From Cephalopachus bancanus (lineage: Eukaryota; Chordata; Mammalia; Primates; Tarsiidae), in contig JAPVLO010000055.1 in the NCBI GenBank assembly GCA_027257055.1, positions 9,695,501 to 9,759,500 of the forward strand: 64,000 nucleotides of DNA, given 5' to 3'. Under the pieces are notes generated by a model. It did no database searches. It saw nothing but the letters and a program-made list of their open reading frames with translations, and was not told the DNA's origin. The stretch's first letter is position 1, and every line of letters starts with the position of its first letter. Shown here in pieces: positions 25,438-36,534 of this stretch. A program made the position numbers and the translations under genes.

Positions 25438-25869
25438 TAATACACAAGTTGAAAGAAAAGAGAACATTTTTATATCATTCTAAAATAACCTCATATTGAC
25501 CATTGTATTCATCCTTCAGGCCTGTACAACTTCTCAATCCTTGGACTCAAAGTGAATGTTGCTACCCTCATTTCCTGTTTCATACTGATTTTTCTGCAAT
25601 AGGAACTTTCAATCTTAGCAGCCTATAAAAACCCAACTTTGTAAACGTATGTCATTAAAAGGAATTCAGCATGGCCAATGTTGAAACTGTGAACTATCTT
25701 AAGCTAGTAGTTCACACACTATCTGACAGATATTGAGTATCTCTGTGTTTCCCCAGAAAACTGAAAATGTTAGATATCCTGCAAAGCCTGTATGAGCTCA
25801 TTATAGTACTCTGGGGAACTTCAGAGGCCAGATTGAGATACAGGTCTAGTAAAAGATCCCGGGGTTGGC

Positions 25870-25985
25870 CAACTGAAGGCCTGGGTTTGGGACCTGACTC
25901 TACCCCCAGCAAATTACGCAACCTTAGACCAAGTAGCAAATCTCACTGGGCTTCAATTGTCTATTCACAGAAGGGAGGTAAGAAT
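25870..25985 (-). repeat. MIR SINE relic
   Basis: 'gggtttgggacctgactcta', 'aattacgcaaccttagacca' and 'tgggcttcaattgtctattc' follow the reverse-complement MIR order. Confidence 0.6.
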
Positions 25986-26089
25986 TTCTAAAATCACAAC
26001 TTACTCTATAATTCTGTCCCATAAAGAGGTAACTCCAAAGTAATTCATATATATTTTCAAAAGGATGCAAAAGTATGGGCTTCAAACTA

Positions 26090-26250
26090 TGCCCTTGTCC
26101 TCCAAAACTGGTCCCCAGATCTCATTAAAAATAGAGACATGAGCTGTGTGCATGGGAATTCTGATTCAGGTCTGAGATGAGATCCTGCATGTGTATTTTT
26201 TTAAAGTTCCTCCAGATGATTCTGTAACCTGGATTAATTTGGGAATCATT
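26090..26250 (+). mobile_element. hAT-Charlie-type non-autonomous DNA transposon relic
   Basis: 'ctggtccccagatct', 'attctgattcaggtctga' and 'agttcctccagatgattctg' resemble a common MER-class hAT element whose core reads 'ttctgattcagtaggtctgg...gttcccaggtgatgct'. The termini are eroded. Family-level call only. Confidence 0.5.
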
Positions 26251-27599
26251 TCCTACTGACAACACAGCAAAATTGGGAGCCTCAAGTTCCAAAGCACAAA
26301 GTCAGCACAAAATGCTTGTGTGTATTAAAATTTATTTTATTATTTGCTGTTAATGATATGTCATTATATTCTCTTTTCCCTTTTAATTTGATCACATCAC
26401 TCAAGTAGGTTGAATTCCCAGTTTCTCATCAGGATGGTCATGATGTCTTGCCGTGCCACTGGGGAGCTCATAGAGAAGGAAGACACCCAGTCCCCAGCTG
26501 TCCTTTTGCAAAAGATACACAAACATTTTCGTTTTCACAATCATCTTTTATAAAAGACTTCTTCAAATATCTACATTTTCTTTGGCAGTTTGACTTCTAT
26601 GACACAGAAGTTCAGGGTCAAGTTTCCAAAAAATAATGAGGAAAGGACAAGCCAGCTATTCGGTTCTGGCCTTGCTTTTGATGCTGATTAGTGCAAAAGG
26701 AGATATGAAATTTTGATGCAGATTGTTCCTTTCTCACTGAACTCAGCTAGACGACTGCAAGGGACATTTAGAAAGATGGTCACTTATGAGAGTTATTTTT
26801 TAAAACATGAAAAATATGAGAATTTTAATACTACATCCACAAAACTGAAGTTCGCTCCATCATAAAGTCGTCTCCCTTCAATGAGGGTCAGGTGCCAATT
26901 ACAAAGTTCAATGTTTGAGTTTGGATTTTAGGGAATTTTTTTCTCACTAGTTATACAAAGCCATAATCCATGAAATATAACAGATATCTCGTGGGTCTAG
27001 TTCTGCATGCTTGCAAACATTTAAAATTGCACTTGTGGTGCATAAAAGATTTATAATGATCTTACACACAAATATAAATTTTGTCCCACACAGGATAGAA
27101 AAATCTAGAAGCAGCAGCAGTGAGCAGCTGAATGTGAGCACAGAGTCATAAATTCACAACACTTACAGCTTTTTAACGACCCTATCATAAATGTGACTGA
27201 TTTCAATTTAATTTATTGGATTTTGCAGCCGGGTCCAAGAATGTCTTTTGAAAACTAAAAATTTTGAAACAACATATAGTTTGAATTTCCAAGAAAAATT
27301 CATGGTGTTCAGGCAACTCTGATAAGACAACATCTGGGCAGTCTTTGGTTATGCAAAATGACTTGGGGAAATCCCCATAATCCCACAATCTATGCAACAA
27401 ACTTCAGGACTCAAAAAGGCTCAGAAAACACACTAATGTCAAACTACCACGGGACATGTAACAAAGACTTTGCAGTGGGTTTCTAGGGAAACCATCTAGT
27501 AGAGTAGGAACAGCTCTATCTTTTGTAAGAGATACTGTATTCAAAATCCAGTCACTCCTTACCTGAGTGACAATCACATCAGAAACTTAAGTCCTTTGA
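26251..27599. other. Unassigned AT-rich sequence
   Basis: No recognised exon or repeat. Confidence 0.35.
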
Positions 27600-27860
27600 A
27601 CCTCAGTTTCTCTATTTTGAATAAGGTATTTATTAAGCACTATGCTAAATGTTTGCATATATTATCTCATGTTGGCTTCAAATCAACTTCATGGTGCTCT
27701 TTTTACACTGAGGCATCCAGAGATTAGCCCTTTCTTTAGATCTTACTGCTTATACATGGTAAAAAGGTTTGTATGTAGACAGTCTTACCCCAAAGTTCTT
27801 GTCTTGACATAGTGCTAAATCTCTTCACGTTACAACTAACTGGATTTCTTTCAGAAAATG
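27600..27860 (+). repeat. MIR plus flank; partner of a duplicated segment
   Basis: MIR-like text ('aggtatttattaagcactat', 'gctaaatgtttgcatatatt', 'accccaaagttcttgtcttg') continues into non-MIR flank. The part from about 27695 to 27860 is closely similar to 30431-30630, including features not in MIR, such as 'gattagccctttctttagat' versus 'gattagtcctttctctagat' and the flank 'aactaactggatttctttca' versus 'aagtaactggatccacttca'. Confidence 0.7.
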
Positions 27861-28249
27861 ATGTATTGATGTATAAAGCACCCAGTACGGCACTTTTTCG
27901 CTCCCTTTTCTGAGATAACATAATGTCCCTTCCACTATCATTTTTTAATTAATTCACTGCATTGGTCCAAATTTAGATGACTGAATCTGCCAAACTACCA
28001 GTCACTGATCTGTCTAAAATGTCTTCTTCCTTTCAGTCAGGTGTGACCCTAATCACAATATGGGAATCAAAGTATAATGGACTTTTGTCCCAGGCAACAT
28101 CGGCACAGGCCCCTCAATTCGAGGGAATTTTTAGAGCCTAATTGTTCAGGTTTTTAGAAAGAGTGCATCTATCTCATCTTCAAAGAAGAGTCTGTGTGTG
28201 TCTCCCCTGGGTGTTCCCAAATACAGTATATTCAACTATTATTTCCTCA

Positions 28250-28640
28250 AAGAGTAAGTAAACACTGTTCAAGCACACACTATACAACAGGCATGGTGCC
28301 ACCTGCCAGAGAGACCAGAGTGAACCTGACCCAGCCATTTCCCTCATAGAGCTTATAGTTCATGACGGAGACAGACAAGAAGCAGTAATGTCAGAACTCT
28401 AAGGTGCTACTGAGGGGCACAGAATGTGCAGAGAAGGGTGGCTGGAACCATCCATCAGACGGGAGTCTGGTGGTCAGGGAAAGCTTCCTGGAAGATACGA
28501 TCTCAGAACTGGCACAAATCCTGGAAGGGTAACCAGAAGAAAGTCCAAGAGAAGTCACCTAGAAAGGCGTGGCCAGGATGCCCTGCTGTCACCAAAGCAG
28601 GAAAGGCCAGGCCATGAGGAAAACAACACTGAGAGCAGGA
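28250..28640 (-). repeat. L2 LINE 3' region relic
   Basis: 'ccctcatagagcttatagtt', then 'gacggagacagacaagaagc', then 'cagggaaagcttcctggaag' follow the reverse complement of L2. The short overlapping frames at 28424-28694 fall inside this relic and are not genes. Confidence 0.7.
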
Positions 28641-30136
28641 ATGAGACATGCTATTCACCAAAGGCCTCACCAAGATGAAGCAATATTCATTCACTAATTA
28701 AACAAACTCCAGGAAGTGCCAAGACACTTTGTAACTTTACTATAAGCTCTGAAAACTAAAAGACACAGCATAAAATGATTGCACATTTCTTTGTTCATTT
28801 CTTGTACATTTCTTTGTTCTGGCTACAACCTAGTTAGAGTTGAATACAAAAACATGAGAATGAATCAGAAAAATTAAGTATATACTTATTAAAACTTATG
28901 GTATCAAATTTGCTTTGAAATTCTAATGGTCTTTGCTTACTTTTTCCCTAAACCCAGCCCATATGAAGTAAAGTTTCTGTATCCCAAAAACTGCTTTGCA
29001 AAAATACCTTGCATAGGTTTAATTAACATGCATAATGTATATTTCTGTGTGTGCAAAGCAAAATTCCATTGAGTAAAAGGTACTCAATATCTCAGGAAAA
29101 CAGCAAAGAATAATAACTTCTTTCCTCTGAGTCCAGGAGTTAATTTCCATGCTGGACAATTTTTTAATCATGTTGGATACACCATGGGATTTTAGGAAGT
29201 TCATTTAGTTTTGAACCCTCTTAAGTTATCATTTTTCTTCTAACTCAGATGGATCTTTTATCTGTTGTGCCCTTAATATCCCTGCTAATCTTCATACAGA
29301 AAAGCTTCATAATTTGAAAAAGAGAAGTTTAACAAGACATGAGGCTGATTGTTTGCACAATCAGAGCCTCTAATTAAGCTATAGTATTCTAAACCATGCT
29401 TGCACACAGGGAGATAATTTTTCCTTCATTTTCTATTTTATCAGAAAATTAACCTTCATTTAAAACACCGTGGTCTGAAACACTTTTACATCTACATTCT
29501 ATCTGCTGTTCAGAGGAATGCAAATTTTAAATTTGCCATCCTGGTCTTTAAAAATGAAACAAACCACGGATGCTTTAGGGACCAGGTGTTTAGGATCAAG
29601 CAGACATCAGAATGTGACCTGTGTCCAAAACGTTGCTACTGCTAACGAAGGGAACCACGTAACCGTGTCTGTTCTTATTTTTCCAACTTTTGGTGAAATA
29701 ACGAGGCTCTGAATTTGCATAGCAATCTTTTTTTCTGAGAACCTAAGTGCCCCACAGATACTTCATTTAACTGTATAAACATTGGAAGCCTTTATTAAGT
29801 ATCCCTCTGCACAGAGAGCTCAGCTTGGCCCCAGACAAGCCAGACTTGAATCCTGCAGTGATGACACAGAGTTGGCCACAGGACAAGTGAAGTTAGGTAA
29901 TTCATTTGACAGACAGTGCACTAAGCACTAGCCACCCATGACACATATGTAACTAGAGTGGGCCCAAGTTCATCTGGGGTCACCTTGTCTTGTAATATCC
30001 TGAAAAAAATTACCCAAACTTTAATTTCACATATAGCTGATATTTCTTCCAGAAATTTGGCCTCTGACAAAATATTTCTGAAGATTCTAAGGTAGAATAA
30101 AGGCTAGAAGGGGATACAGTCTTACATCTGGCATTC
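28641..30136. other. Unassigned sequence
   Basis: AT-rich with no recognised element. A small direct repeat 'acatttctttgttc' occurs twice at about 28783-28820. Confidence 0.35.
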
Positions 30137-30430
30137 TGTTATAGGTTGAATTATGCCCTCAAAATGGATATGTTCAAATAAATCCTAACCCCCAGTACCT
30201 GTGAATATGACCTAATCTTGAAATAGGGTCTTTGCAGATGTAATAAAGTTAAAATGAGGTCATTAGAATGGGCTCTAATCCAATATGACTGATGTCCTTG
30301 TAAGATGAGGGAAATGTGGGCATAGGCACTCAGGAGAACAAGGGCAGAGACTGGAGTGTTTCAGCTGCAAGCCAAGGAACACCAAGGATTGACAACACCA
30401 CCAGAAGCTGGAAGAGGCAAGAAGAAATCT

Positions 30431-30630
30431 GCTTTATACACGAGAAAACTGAGGTACTCAGAGATTAGTCCTTTCTCTAGATCTTATACTTACTGGTAAG
30501 ATTTCGTACAGCTTATCCCTGGTTATAAAATTTGCCTGTAGGCTGTCTGGCTCCAAAGTTCTTGTCTTGATCATTGTGCTATAAAGTCCTTCACTCTAAA
30601 ACGCAAGTAACTGGATCCACTTCAGAAAAG
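30431..30630 (+). repeat. Copy of the 27.7-kb segment inserted in the LTR
   Basis: It aligns in direct orientation to 27695-27860. It retains 'gagaaaactgagg', an ancestral MIR motif deleted in the 27.7-kb partner, and has extra bases near 30490-30515. Its right edge ('cttcagaaaag') also resembles the LTR's own 'cttcagaggg', so the exact joint lies in microhomology. Confidence 0.65.
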
Positions 30631-30718
30631 TTCCATGTTTAAGAAGGAGTGCGGACCTGGCAACACCTTGATTTTGGATTCCTAGCCTCCAGATCTCTGA
30701 TAGAATAAATTTCGTTTT

Positions 30719-30753
30719 ATTTCTTCTTGGCCTTTCGGCTAAGATCAAGTGTA
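30719..30753 (+). pseudogene. 3'-truncated U2 snRNA retropseudogene fragment
   Basis: 'tttcttcttggcctttcggc' and 'taagatcaagtgta' match the first 35 nt of U2 snRNA, in register from nucleotide 1, with about four substitutions. The rest of U2 is absent. The copy is flanked by 'aaatttcgtt' (30707-30716) and 'aaatttctgtt' (30753-30763), a TSD made from the LTR's own 'aaatttctgttg'. Too short to be functional. Confidence 0.85.
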
Positions 30754-31130
30754 AATTTCTGTTGCATTCAACCACCCAGTTTCGTGAAACTTTGTTACAG
30801 CAGCCTAGGAAACAAGCACACCATCTCAGCTATGCCCTTCCTCCTGGCCACTTGGATCCACAGGTGAACAGGGATCCAGGTCTTTACTGCTCTAGAATGC
30901 CCCTAATCTGGGTCTATCATGTGTAATGGACCTTTACTAAAAGTTTGGGTATAAAAGAAGGGAATTGCTTCATGGGCCAGAAATAAAACCCCATGTCTCT
31001 GCTGCTAAAACTTAGCTCCCAGAGGGTCCCTGGCAAGTCCTGCGAGGGCTTGGATCCTAGGCTGTCATCTGTGACATGGGTCAGCCAGCTTCTTCCAAGA
31101 GTTCTCATCTCACCTTCCACAGCAACTTTC

Positions 31131-31413
31131 TTTTTTTTTTGAGTTGGAGTCTCACTCTGTTGCCCAGACTGGAGTGCAGTGGCCGCTCCCGGCCACCGCA
31201 GCCTTGACCTGCTGGGCTCCAGTGATCCTTCCGCCTCAGCCTTCCGAATAACTGGAATTACAGGCATGCGCTACCATGCCCGGCTGATTTTTTGACTTAT
31301 TGTAGAGATGAGGTCTCGCTGCCAGGCTGGTCTCAAACCCGCGGGTTCAGGTAATCCACTCACCTCAGCCTCCCAAAGGCTCAGGATTACAGGCTGAGCC
31401 ACTGAGCTAGACT
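31131..31413 (-). mobile_element. Young-lineage Alu, minus strand
   Basis: Full dimer with a perfect 14-nt TSD (ccacagcaactttc) at 31117-31130 and 31414-31427. It has the right-arm inverted repeat at 31176-31199 and the shortened linker 'ggcagcgagacc'. The left-arm stem has one decayed base ('gcgggtttgagaccagc'). Confidence 0.95.
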
Positions 31414-31689
31414 CCACAGCAACTTTCACCTGAAATCCACATATCTAGAATTTGCCCATAAGAAGATCCAAATTGCTTTGTAGTAGAACAACCTGTCTAC
31501 CGCAAGGAAGTACCTGTTTCCCTTCTACGTAAAACACTTAGTCTTCCTTGGTCTCAGCCTCCAAGAATTAGACCATCTCCAGGACCATGATCTGATCAAA
31601 TAACCAGAAGGTTCCTTCACATATTGTCCTAAACCAATGGTGTGCCCTCACTATGGGAGGGTGGAGCTTTGGGAAATGGCTTACCAAGG

Positions 31690-31850
31690 AGCCCTTGCAT
31701 TAGAACCACTTTGAAAGCTTGATTAAAAAGCAGATCCATGGGTTCTGCCTCAGCCCACCAGATTACAGTTTCTGTAACGGGAGCTTAGGAACTTGCATTT
31801 TCAAAGGACTCAAGTGACCAAGAACCACAGTCTTAAAGCCACCAAGCATA
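31690..31850 (+). mobile_element. hAT-Charlie-type non-autonomous DNA transposon relic
   Basis: 'cattagaaccactttgaaag', 'gggttctgcctcagcccacc', 'agattacagtttctgtaacg' and 'aacttgcattttcaaaggac' resemble the same MER-class hAT family as the relic at 26.1 kb. Termini are not clear. Confidence 0.5.
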
Positions 31851-31881
31851 AACTTCAGCCAGCTTTTAAAATAGCAGTTCT

Positions 31882-32121
31882 TCTTTGGGAGGCTGAGGTG
31901 AGTGAATTGCCTGAGCCCGCGGGTTCGAGACCCGCCTGGGCAGCGAGACCTCATCTCTACAATAAATCAAAAAATCAGCTGGGCGTGGTAGCACATGCCT
32001 GTAATTCCGGCTACTCAGAAGACTGAGGCGGAAGGATCGCCGGAGCCCAGCAGGTCGAGGCTGCGGTGGCTGGGAGCGGCCACTGCACTCCAGTCTGGGC
32101 GACAGAGTAAGACTCCAACTC

Positions 32122-32157
<36 letters not shown>

Positions 32158-32169
32158 AATAAATAAAAT
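31882..32169 (+). mobile_element. Young-lineage Alu lacking its first ~45 nt
   Basis: It starts directly at 'tctttgggaggctgaggtga', without the head and A box, yet is bounded by a perfect 14-nt TSD (aaaatagcagttct) at 31868-31881 and 32170-32183. The loss therefore occurred at insertion. It carries the perfect T-arm-like stem-loop (31919-31935) and a (AAAT)n tail. The missing A box makes internal Pol III transcription unlikely. Confidence 0.95.
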
Positions 32170-32183
32170 AAAATAGCAGTTCT

Positions 32184-32993
32184 ATCCTTCCTTCTACATA
32201 ACAATGCCAGGTAAAGATAAGCCTTCTGCCATGACCCCTTGGGTCAAGTCTGATTTTACTCCCTTTCGGAGTACAGTGGCTCCACACACCCTCCCACCAG
32301 CCTTTCCCTCCCCAGCACACCTGAGAGTTCCTCTCTGCTTGGACCTTCGTGCTGTTGAACTTGAACCCCCATGCCACTTTGCAGTGGAGACTTGGGTTCC
32401 TGGGTCAGAAGGAACTACTCCCTCCTCTACCCTCCTCTAGTTCTGGATCTCTGTCAGATCCTCCAATGGTGGGCCACCTCCCTCCTCACTTGCCTTCCCC
32501 TTCCTTGTCCTTAGACCTGATCAGATCACCAGCACAGAGCTCCCACGTTAATTTAATGGAATAATTCAAATTAGTTTAATTGATCTTATTAGAATTTAAC
32601 ACTCAAAATGATTCTCATACTAGTTTGATGTCCCCTGCCCTGATGTGTGTTAAAGACACTGAGGAAGGAGGGGTCGACAGCAGTGGCTTACTATCATCAC
32701 TGGCTGCATTCTTTCCCTTCTCTTTCCCTCCTATTTATCCTAGGGAACCGCATCCATTTAACAAATATTTTTTTTAGCTCCTTCTTTGCTCTAGGCAATG
32801 GACCTAAATAATTCAGGAACATTAACACTGAGGAGGTCATAAGAAGTAAACAAAAGATACAGAATAAATATGGACCACCTTTCACTGGAGTTCTAAGGAG
32901 AGAATCAACCAACTCTGCATTGCCTACTCAAGAAAGACATTACAAAGCTGATAGAACTTAGTCTTGAAGCAACCCTGGGTGTGGTATGAGAAA
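32184..32993. other. Unassigned sequence
   Basis: No recognised repeat or exon. Overlapping frames on both strands (up to 85 codons) carry no motif. Confidence 0.35.
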
Positions 32994-33006
32994 GATGAAT
33001 CTTTTT

Positions 33007-33303
33007 TATTTTTTATTTTTGGGTTGGAGTCTTACTCTGTCACCCAGGTTGGAGTGCAGTGGTACGCTCACAGCCACCCCAGCGTCGACCTGCTGGCCTC
33101 TGGTGCGCCTTCTGCCTCAGCCTTCCAAGTAGCCGGAACTACAGGCATGCACTACCACATCTGGTTAATTTTTGTGTTTTTATTGTAGAGATGAGGTCTC
33201 TCCAAGTGGCCCAGGCTGTTCTTTAACCGCAGCCTCAGGCAACTGCTCACCTCAGCCTCCCAAAGTGCTGGGATTACAGACTGGAGCCACCATGACCAAC
33301 CAG
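33007..33303 (-). mobile_element. Intermediate-age Alu, minus strand
   Basis: A full-length dimer with a T-rich tail at the left and imperfect TSDs ('gatgaatctttt' / 'gatggatctttt') around 32994 and 33304. Its right-arm core in sense reads 'ggtggctgtgagcgtacc', the intermediate form. Confidence 0.92.
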
Positions 33304-33379
33304 GATGGATCTTTTAAGTTTCTTTTGCTCACAAGTTACAGACACTGACAACATGACTGAGATACTTCAAGGAGTCGTA

Positions 33380-33550
33380 CGGCATAGGTATCAAAACATC
33401 AACTGCATTCGCTTGAGGGAGTTATGTAATCCTTCTGCGACTTAGTTTTCTCATCTGCAATACTGCTGTAATAAGTTTTTGAAACAGATAAATTGTTGTA
33501 TATAAAGTACTCCACAAAGGACATAATAAGCTCTGAATAACTGCATATTA
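33380..33550 (-). repeat. MIR SINE relic
   Basis: 'gagggagttatgtaatcctt', 'gacttagttttctcatctgc' and 'gacataataagctctgaata' follow the reverse-complement MIR. Confidence 0.65.
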
Positions 33551-35455
33551 CTATTAAAGAAAAAGGTGAACTTTATAAAGCTAAGTCTCAGAACAAAAGG
33601 AAGACTGAAATCCAAGTCCCCATTAGATGGGGCAGAACCAGGGCAGCACTAAAAACTCAGCTCAAGGGACCCCAGATCCTGTCCATGGCCTTCAGACAGC
33701 TCTGCTCCAGTCCCATGAAATGTAGGCTCCAACCCACTTTTGCATTTCCCAGTAGGGAGATTCTGGCTGACCAACTTGGGGCAGAGGGCAGGTCCCAGGG
33801 ACACGGCTCATGAAGTTCAGCCATTCCACATTTGAAGAACATTCCAGACAAGGGAACTGGCAGATCATGGTTTGAGGGCAACCCAAGAGGCTTGGTAAAG
33901 TTAGAACCTGGAGTTTGTGTAGAGAGTGGCAAGACAGAAAGAAGTCTGGTCTTTATCCCATGGGTAGTGAGAAACGACTGAAGAAAGGAAAGCCAGAAAG
34001 AAGGGAAGAAGCTGGGTGCTCTTCCAGAGACACAGGTCTGGGGTCATTCCTCGGAAGGCACCTTCAGGCATTCGAACCCATGAAACAAGCCCCAGTGGGA
34101 TGTTCCAGCCCACCAGGAGCTCTGGTCTTCCCCAGGAATGGCTCTCTTTTCTAATGCACACACAACTTAAACAACATGGAGATCATAGAATTCAAGATAC
34201 AATTTTCAATCTACTTGGCCCCCAAATTCAGTAAAATTTGGATCTTTTCAAGTGTTTTAAAAACAATCTGTGCTAATGGCACAATGTTCTTGCTAATGCC
34301 CCTTAAGGGCCAAATTTTCAAAAATGGCAAATAAATTTGTTTGTCGTTTCCATGTGTAGTTTTATGGGTGGGTATAAATACTGCAGTTGAAATAACAAAC
34401 TGATTTTTCCTTGCAAACATTTACACTGACGATCGGATGAGCTGTAAATTGGAAAGGTTATCCCCGTCTAAGGAAAAAGGGCAGGGCCATTCTCAGCTAG
34501 GGGCACATTAGACAGCCAGTGTCAGAAAGGGGCTATGACAGAATGGGCAAACAGAACAGGATGTTCTCAGTGTGCCAGTCTCAAGAGAAACTGGGTTTGG
34601 CTGTCTACACAGCAGGCCACAGGAACACAAAATGTGGGTTGTCACCTGACTCATCTACTTCCCCTCTTCCTCACTACCACCTCTTCTTAGGCAATACCCC
34701 AACCCACCTCCCTGGACATCACCAGAACCTTCCTCTCCCAGACTCCTCTGATCCCATAACATCAAGTCTAGCTGCCTAAATCTGCCCCAAGTCTGCCCTG
34801 TTTGCACAACGCATTTGGTTCAACATCAAACCTCGGTGAACTTCCACCCCACATCACCCCAGAACACTGTCCCTTAACCTCTGAGTCCCCAGGAGCCCTA
34901 GTGAGATGGTTTCTGCCAACTTGAGCCCCCTCAGCCTCCTGCCAGTAGGACTAGGCCACACTGTATACACTTCCTGCTCCACCCTGCCCTGGAGAAATGC
35001 ACAAATGTGTGGAATCCAGGTAAGCAGATCCACTATATTCTGACTGTTCCTAGACTCGAAGAGTTAGCATGAAAGACTCCAAAGCAAATGGCAGGATTAA
35101 ACACTAGGGTATGGGTCTCCATAGTCCTCTGTTTCTACATTTGTTAGATGAGGGTATAGTCAGGGAATGCATCCTGGGGTATGACCAACAGCAAGACCAG
35201 AAGCTCACAGCTGACTGGCACCTTTTTGAACGGCCATACCCATACTCTGCTTATTGTAACCATCGCTCTTGGCTGCACCCAGTTAAAAGTGAGAAGCAAG
35301 AGGGAGGTCATCATTGGAATCCAGTCGCGTTGCATCAGGGCTGAGATGATGGGGGTTCTTGACATATAAAGCAGTAGCAAAAGCCACCCAAGGCTCCAGT
35401 GTCCTGCCTCTTTTCCCTCGGAGAGAAGGCGCAAGCAACAGGCTGGAGGAGACAG
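33551..35455. other. Unassigned sequence
   Basis: About 1.9 kb of mixed-composition DNA with several overlapping short frames on both strands and no family motif. No CpG enrichment or exon signal strong enough to call. Confidence 0.35.
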
Positions 35456-35545
35456 CTGCCATGCAGGCCAGGCCAGGAGATCTGGGCAGAGGTCCAGATC
35501 ATCTAACTGCCATGCAGGCCAGGCCAGGAGATCTGGGCAGAGGTC
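35456..35545. repeat. Tandem-like direct repeat, 39 bp x 2, period 51
   Basis: Two identical 39-nt copies beginning 'ctgccatgcaggccaggcca' lie at 35456-35494 and 35507-35545, separated by 12 nt. The period of 51 preserves frame, so the overlapping open frame reads the motif MQARPGDLGRG twice. Identity is 39/39. Confidence 0.97.
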
Positions 35546-36480
35546 AGAAGGGAGGCAGTACTGAAGACACTTGAGAGACCACTAGCTACCAGACCCTGCT
35601 GTCCACAAGAACGTGCCCTGAGGAAACCACAGGCTTCTGGAAGTCTCAGGTCTTCCCTCGCGCAGGAGGCACTCCTTCCCTGCAGCCTCACCCTGGCTTC
35701 AAACACTCTTCATTTGACAGTATGTGAGTTGAGTTTTCATTCTAAAAATCCACCCTCGAAATGCCACATGGGCACACCTCCTCTTCCCCCCTACAGCCAT
35801 CCACACTTGGACGGCAAGGAGAGGCCTCTACCGCGTTCCTGGGCCCTGCCTGTCTTTCCTTCCTTCATGGAACATAGCTCAGAAGTTCTATAATGGCTTG
35901 CTGAATAAAACACATGTTTTATTTTTGAGTCCTGTCTATGTTCCCCATACAGAATGTAAGCGTGAAGGCACGACTGTCTGCTTCCTTCACTCATATCCCA
36001 ACACTTATTCAGAGCCTATCAACCAGCAAGAGCTCAACAAATATAGGCTGACAAAATAAAGGAACTTATCTATGGAGATACTGAAGCTTTCCTGGGACTG
36101 ACAAAAAAGTAAATAAATATTCTCAGATAAACTTTATTTTGTTCTCATATAAATGCCCAGCCTTATTTGTATAGCAAAGATTAGATTTTATTGGATGTCT
36201 ACATTCATATCAGTTCACCGAGAATTACTCAACAGAGGACTGGACTAGTAGACATGTTTAGTTTGGGAGTTCCTGACTTCACAGAAGTTAGCTTCAGTTA
36301 CTAGGAATTTTCCAGTACATTTTCTCTAGCTTTATAAAAAAAGATCTGATCAAATCATGGTTTCTCTCTCTCTCTAGAGTTTCCACATTTAGCTTCAGGA
36401 TTTATCAATGACATTTTCTCAAAGCAAAAATGACTCTTCAGCCAACAGTATATCTGTTTTAGAAAAGAAAAGTTGAAATT

Positions 36481-36534
36481 TTTTCCCTTTTTTGAAGCTG
36501 TTGATGAGTCTTTGAGAGCTCAGAGCTTCATCAT
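36481..36534 (+). repeat. 54-bp dispersed direct repeat, copy 1
   Basis: It runs from 'ttttcccttttttgaagctg' to 'cttcatcat' and matches 37610-37663 at 50 of 54 positions in the same orientation. It is not part of a repeat family I recognise. Confidence 0.9.

Larger units (their letters stand above)
30137..30820 (+). mobile_element. MLT1-type MaLR LTR carrying two inserts
   Basis: The LTR is recognised from 'tgttataggttgaattatgc', 'aatagggtctttgcagatgt', 'ctaatccaatatgactgatg', 'gcaagccaaggaacaccaag', 'accaccagaagctgg' and the end 'cagcctaggaaacaagcaca'. A segment of about 200 bp (30431-30630) interrupts it after 'caagaagaaatct', and a U2 snRNA fragment of about 35 nt (30719-30753) interrupts the 'aataaatttctgttg' motif. 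It is a solitary LTR with no retroviral genes visible. Confidence 0.85.

Noticed and set aside
14917..26375. Shared phrase 'tgctgttaatgatgtgtcat' near 14920 and a one-mismatch match near 26347
   Set aside because: About 22 of 23 matching bases without extension. Too short to separate from chance or a decayed repeat.
30719..30753. Functional U2 snRNA gene
   Set aside because: Only the first 35 nt are present, with no Sm site, no 3' box and no upstream promoter element.
35456..35545. CRISPR-like repeat-spacer array
   Set aside because: Only two units in a primate genomic context. It is a simple duplication.
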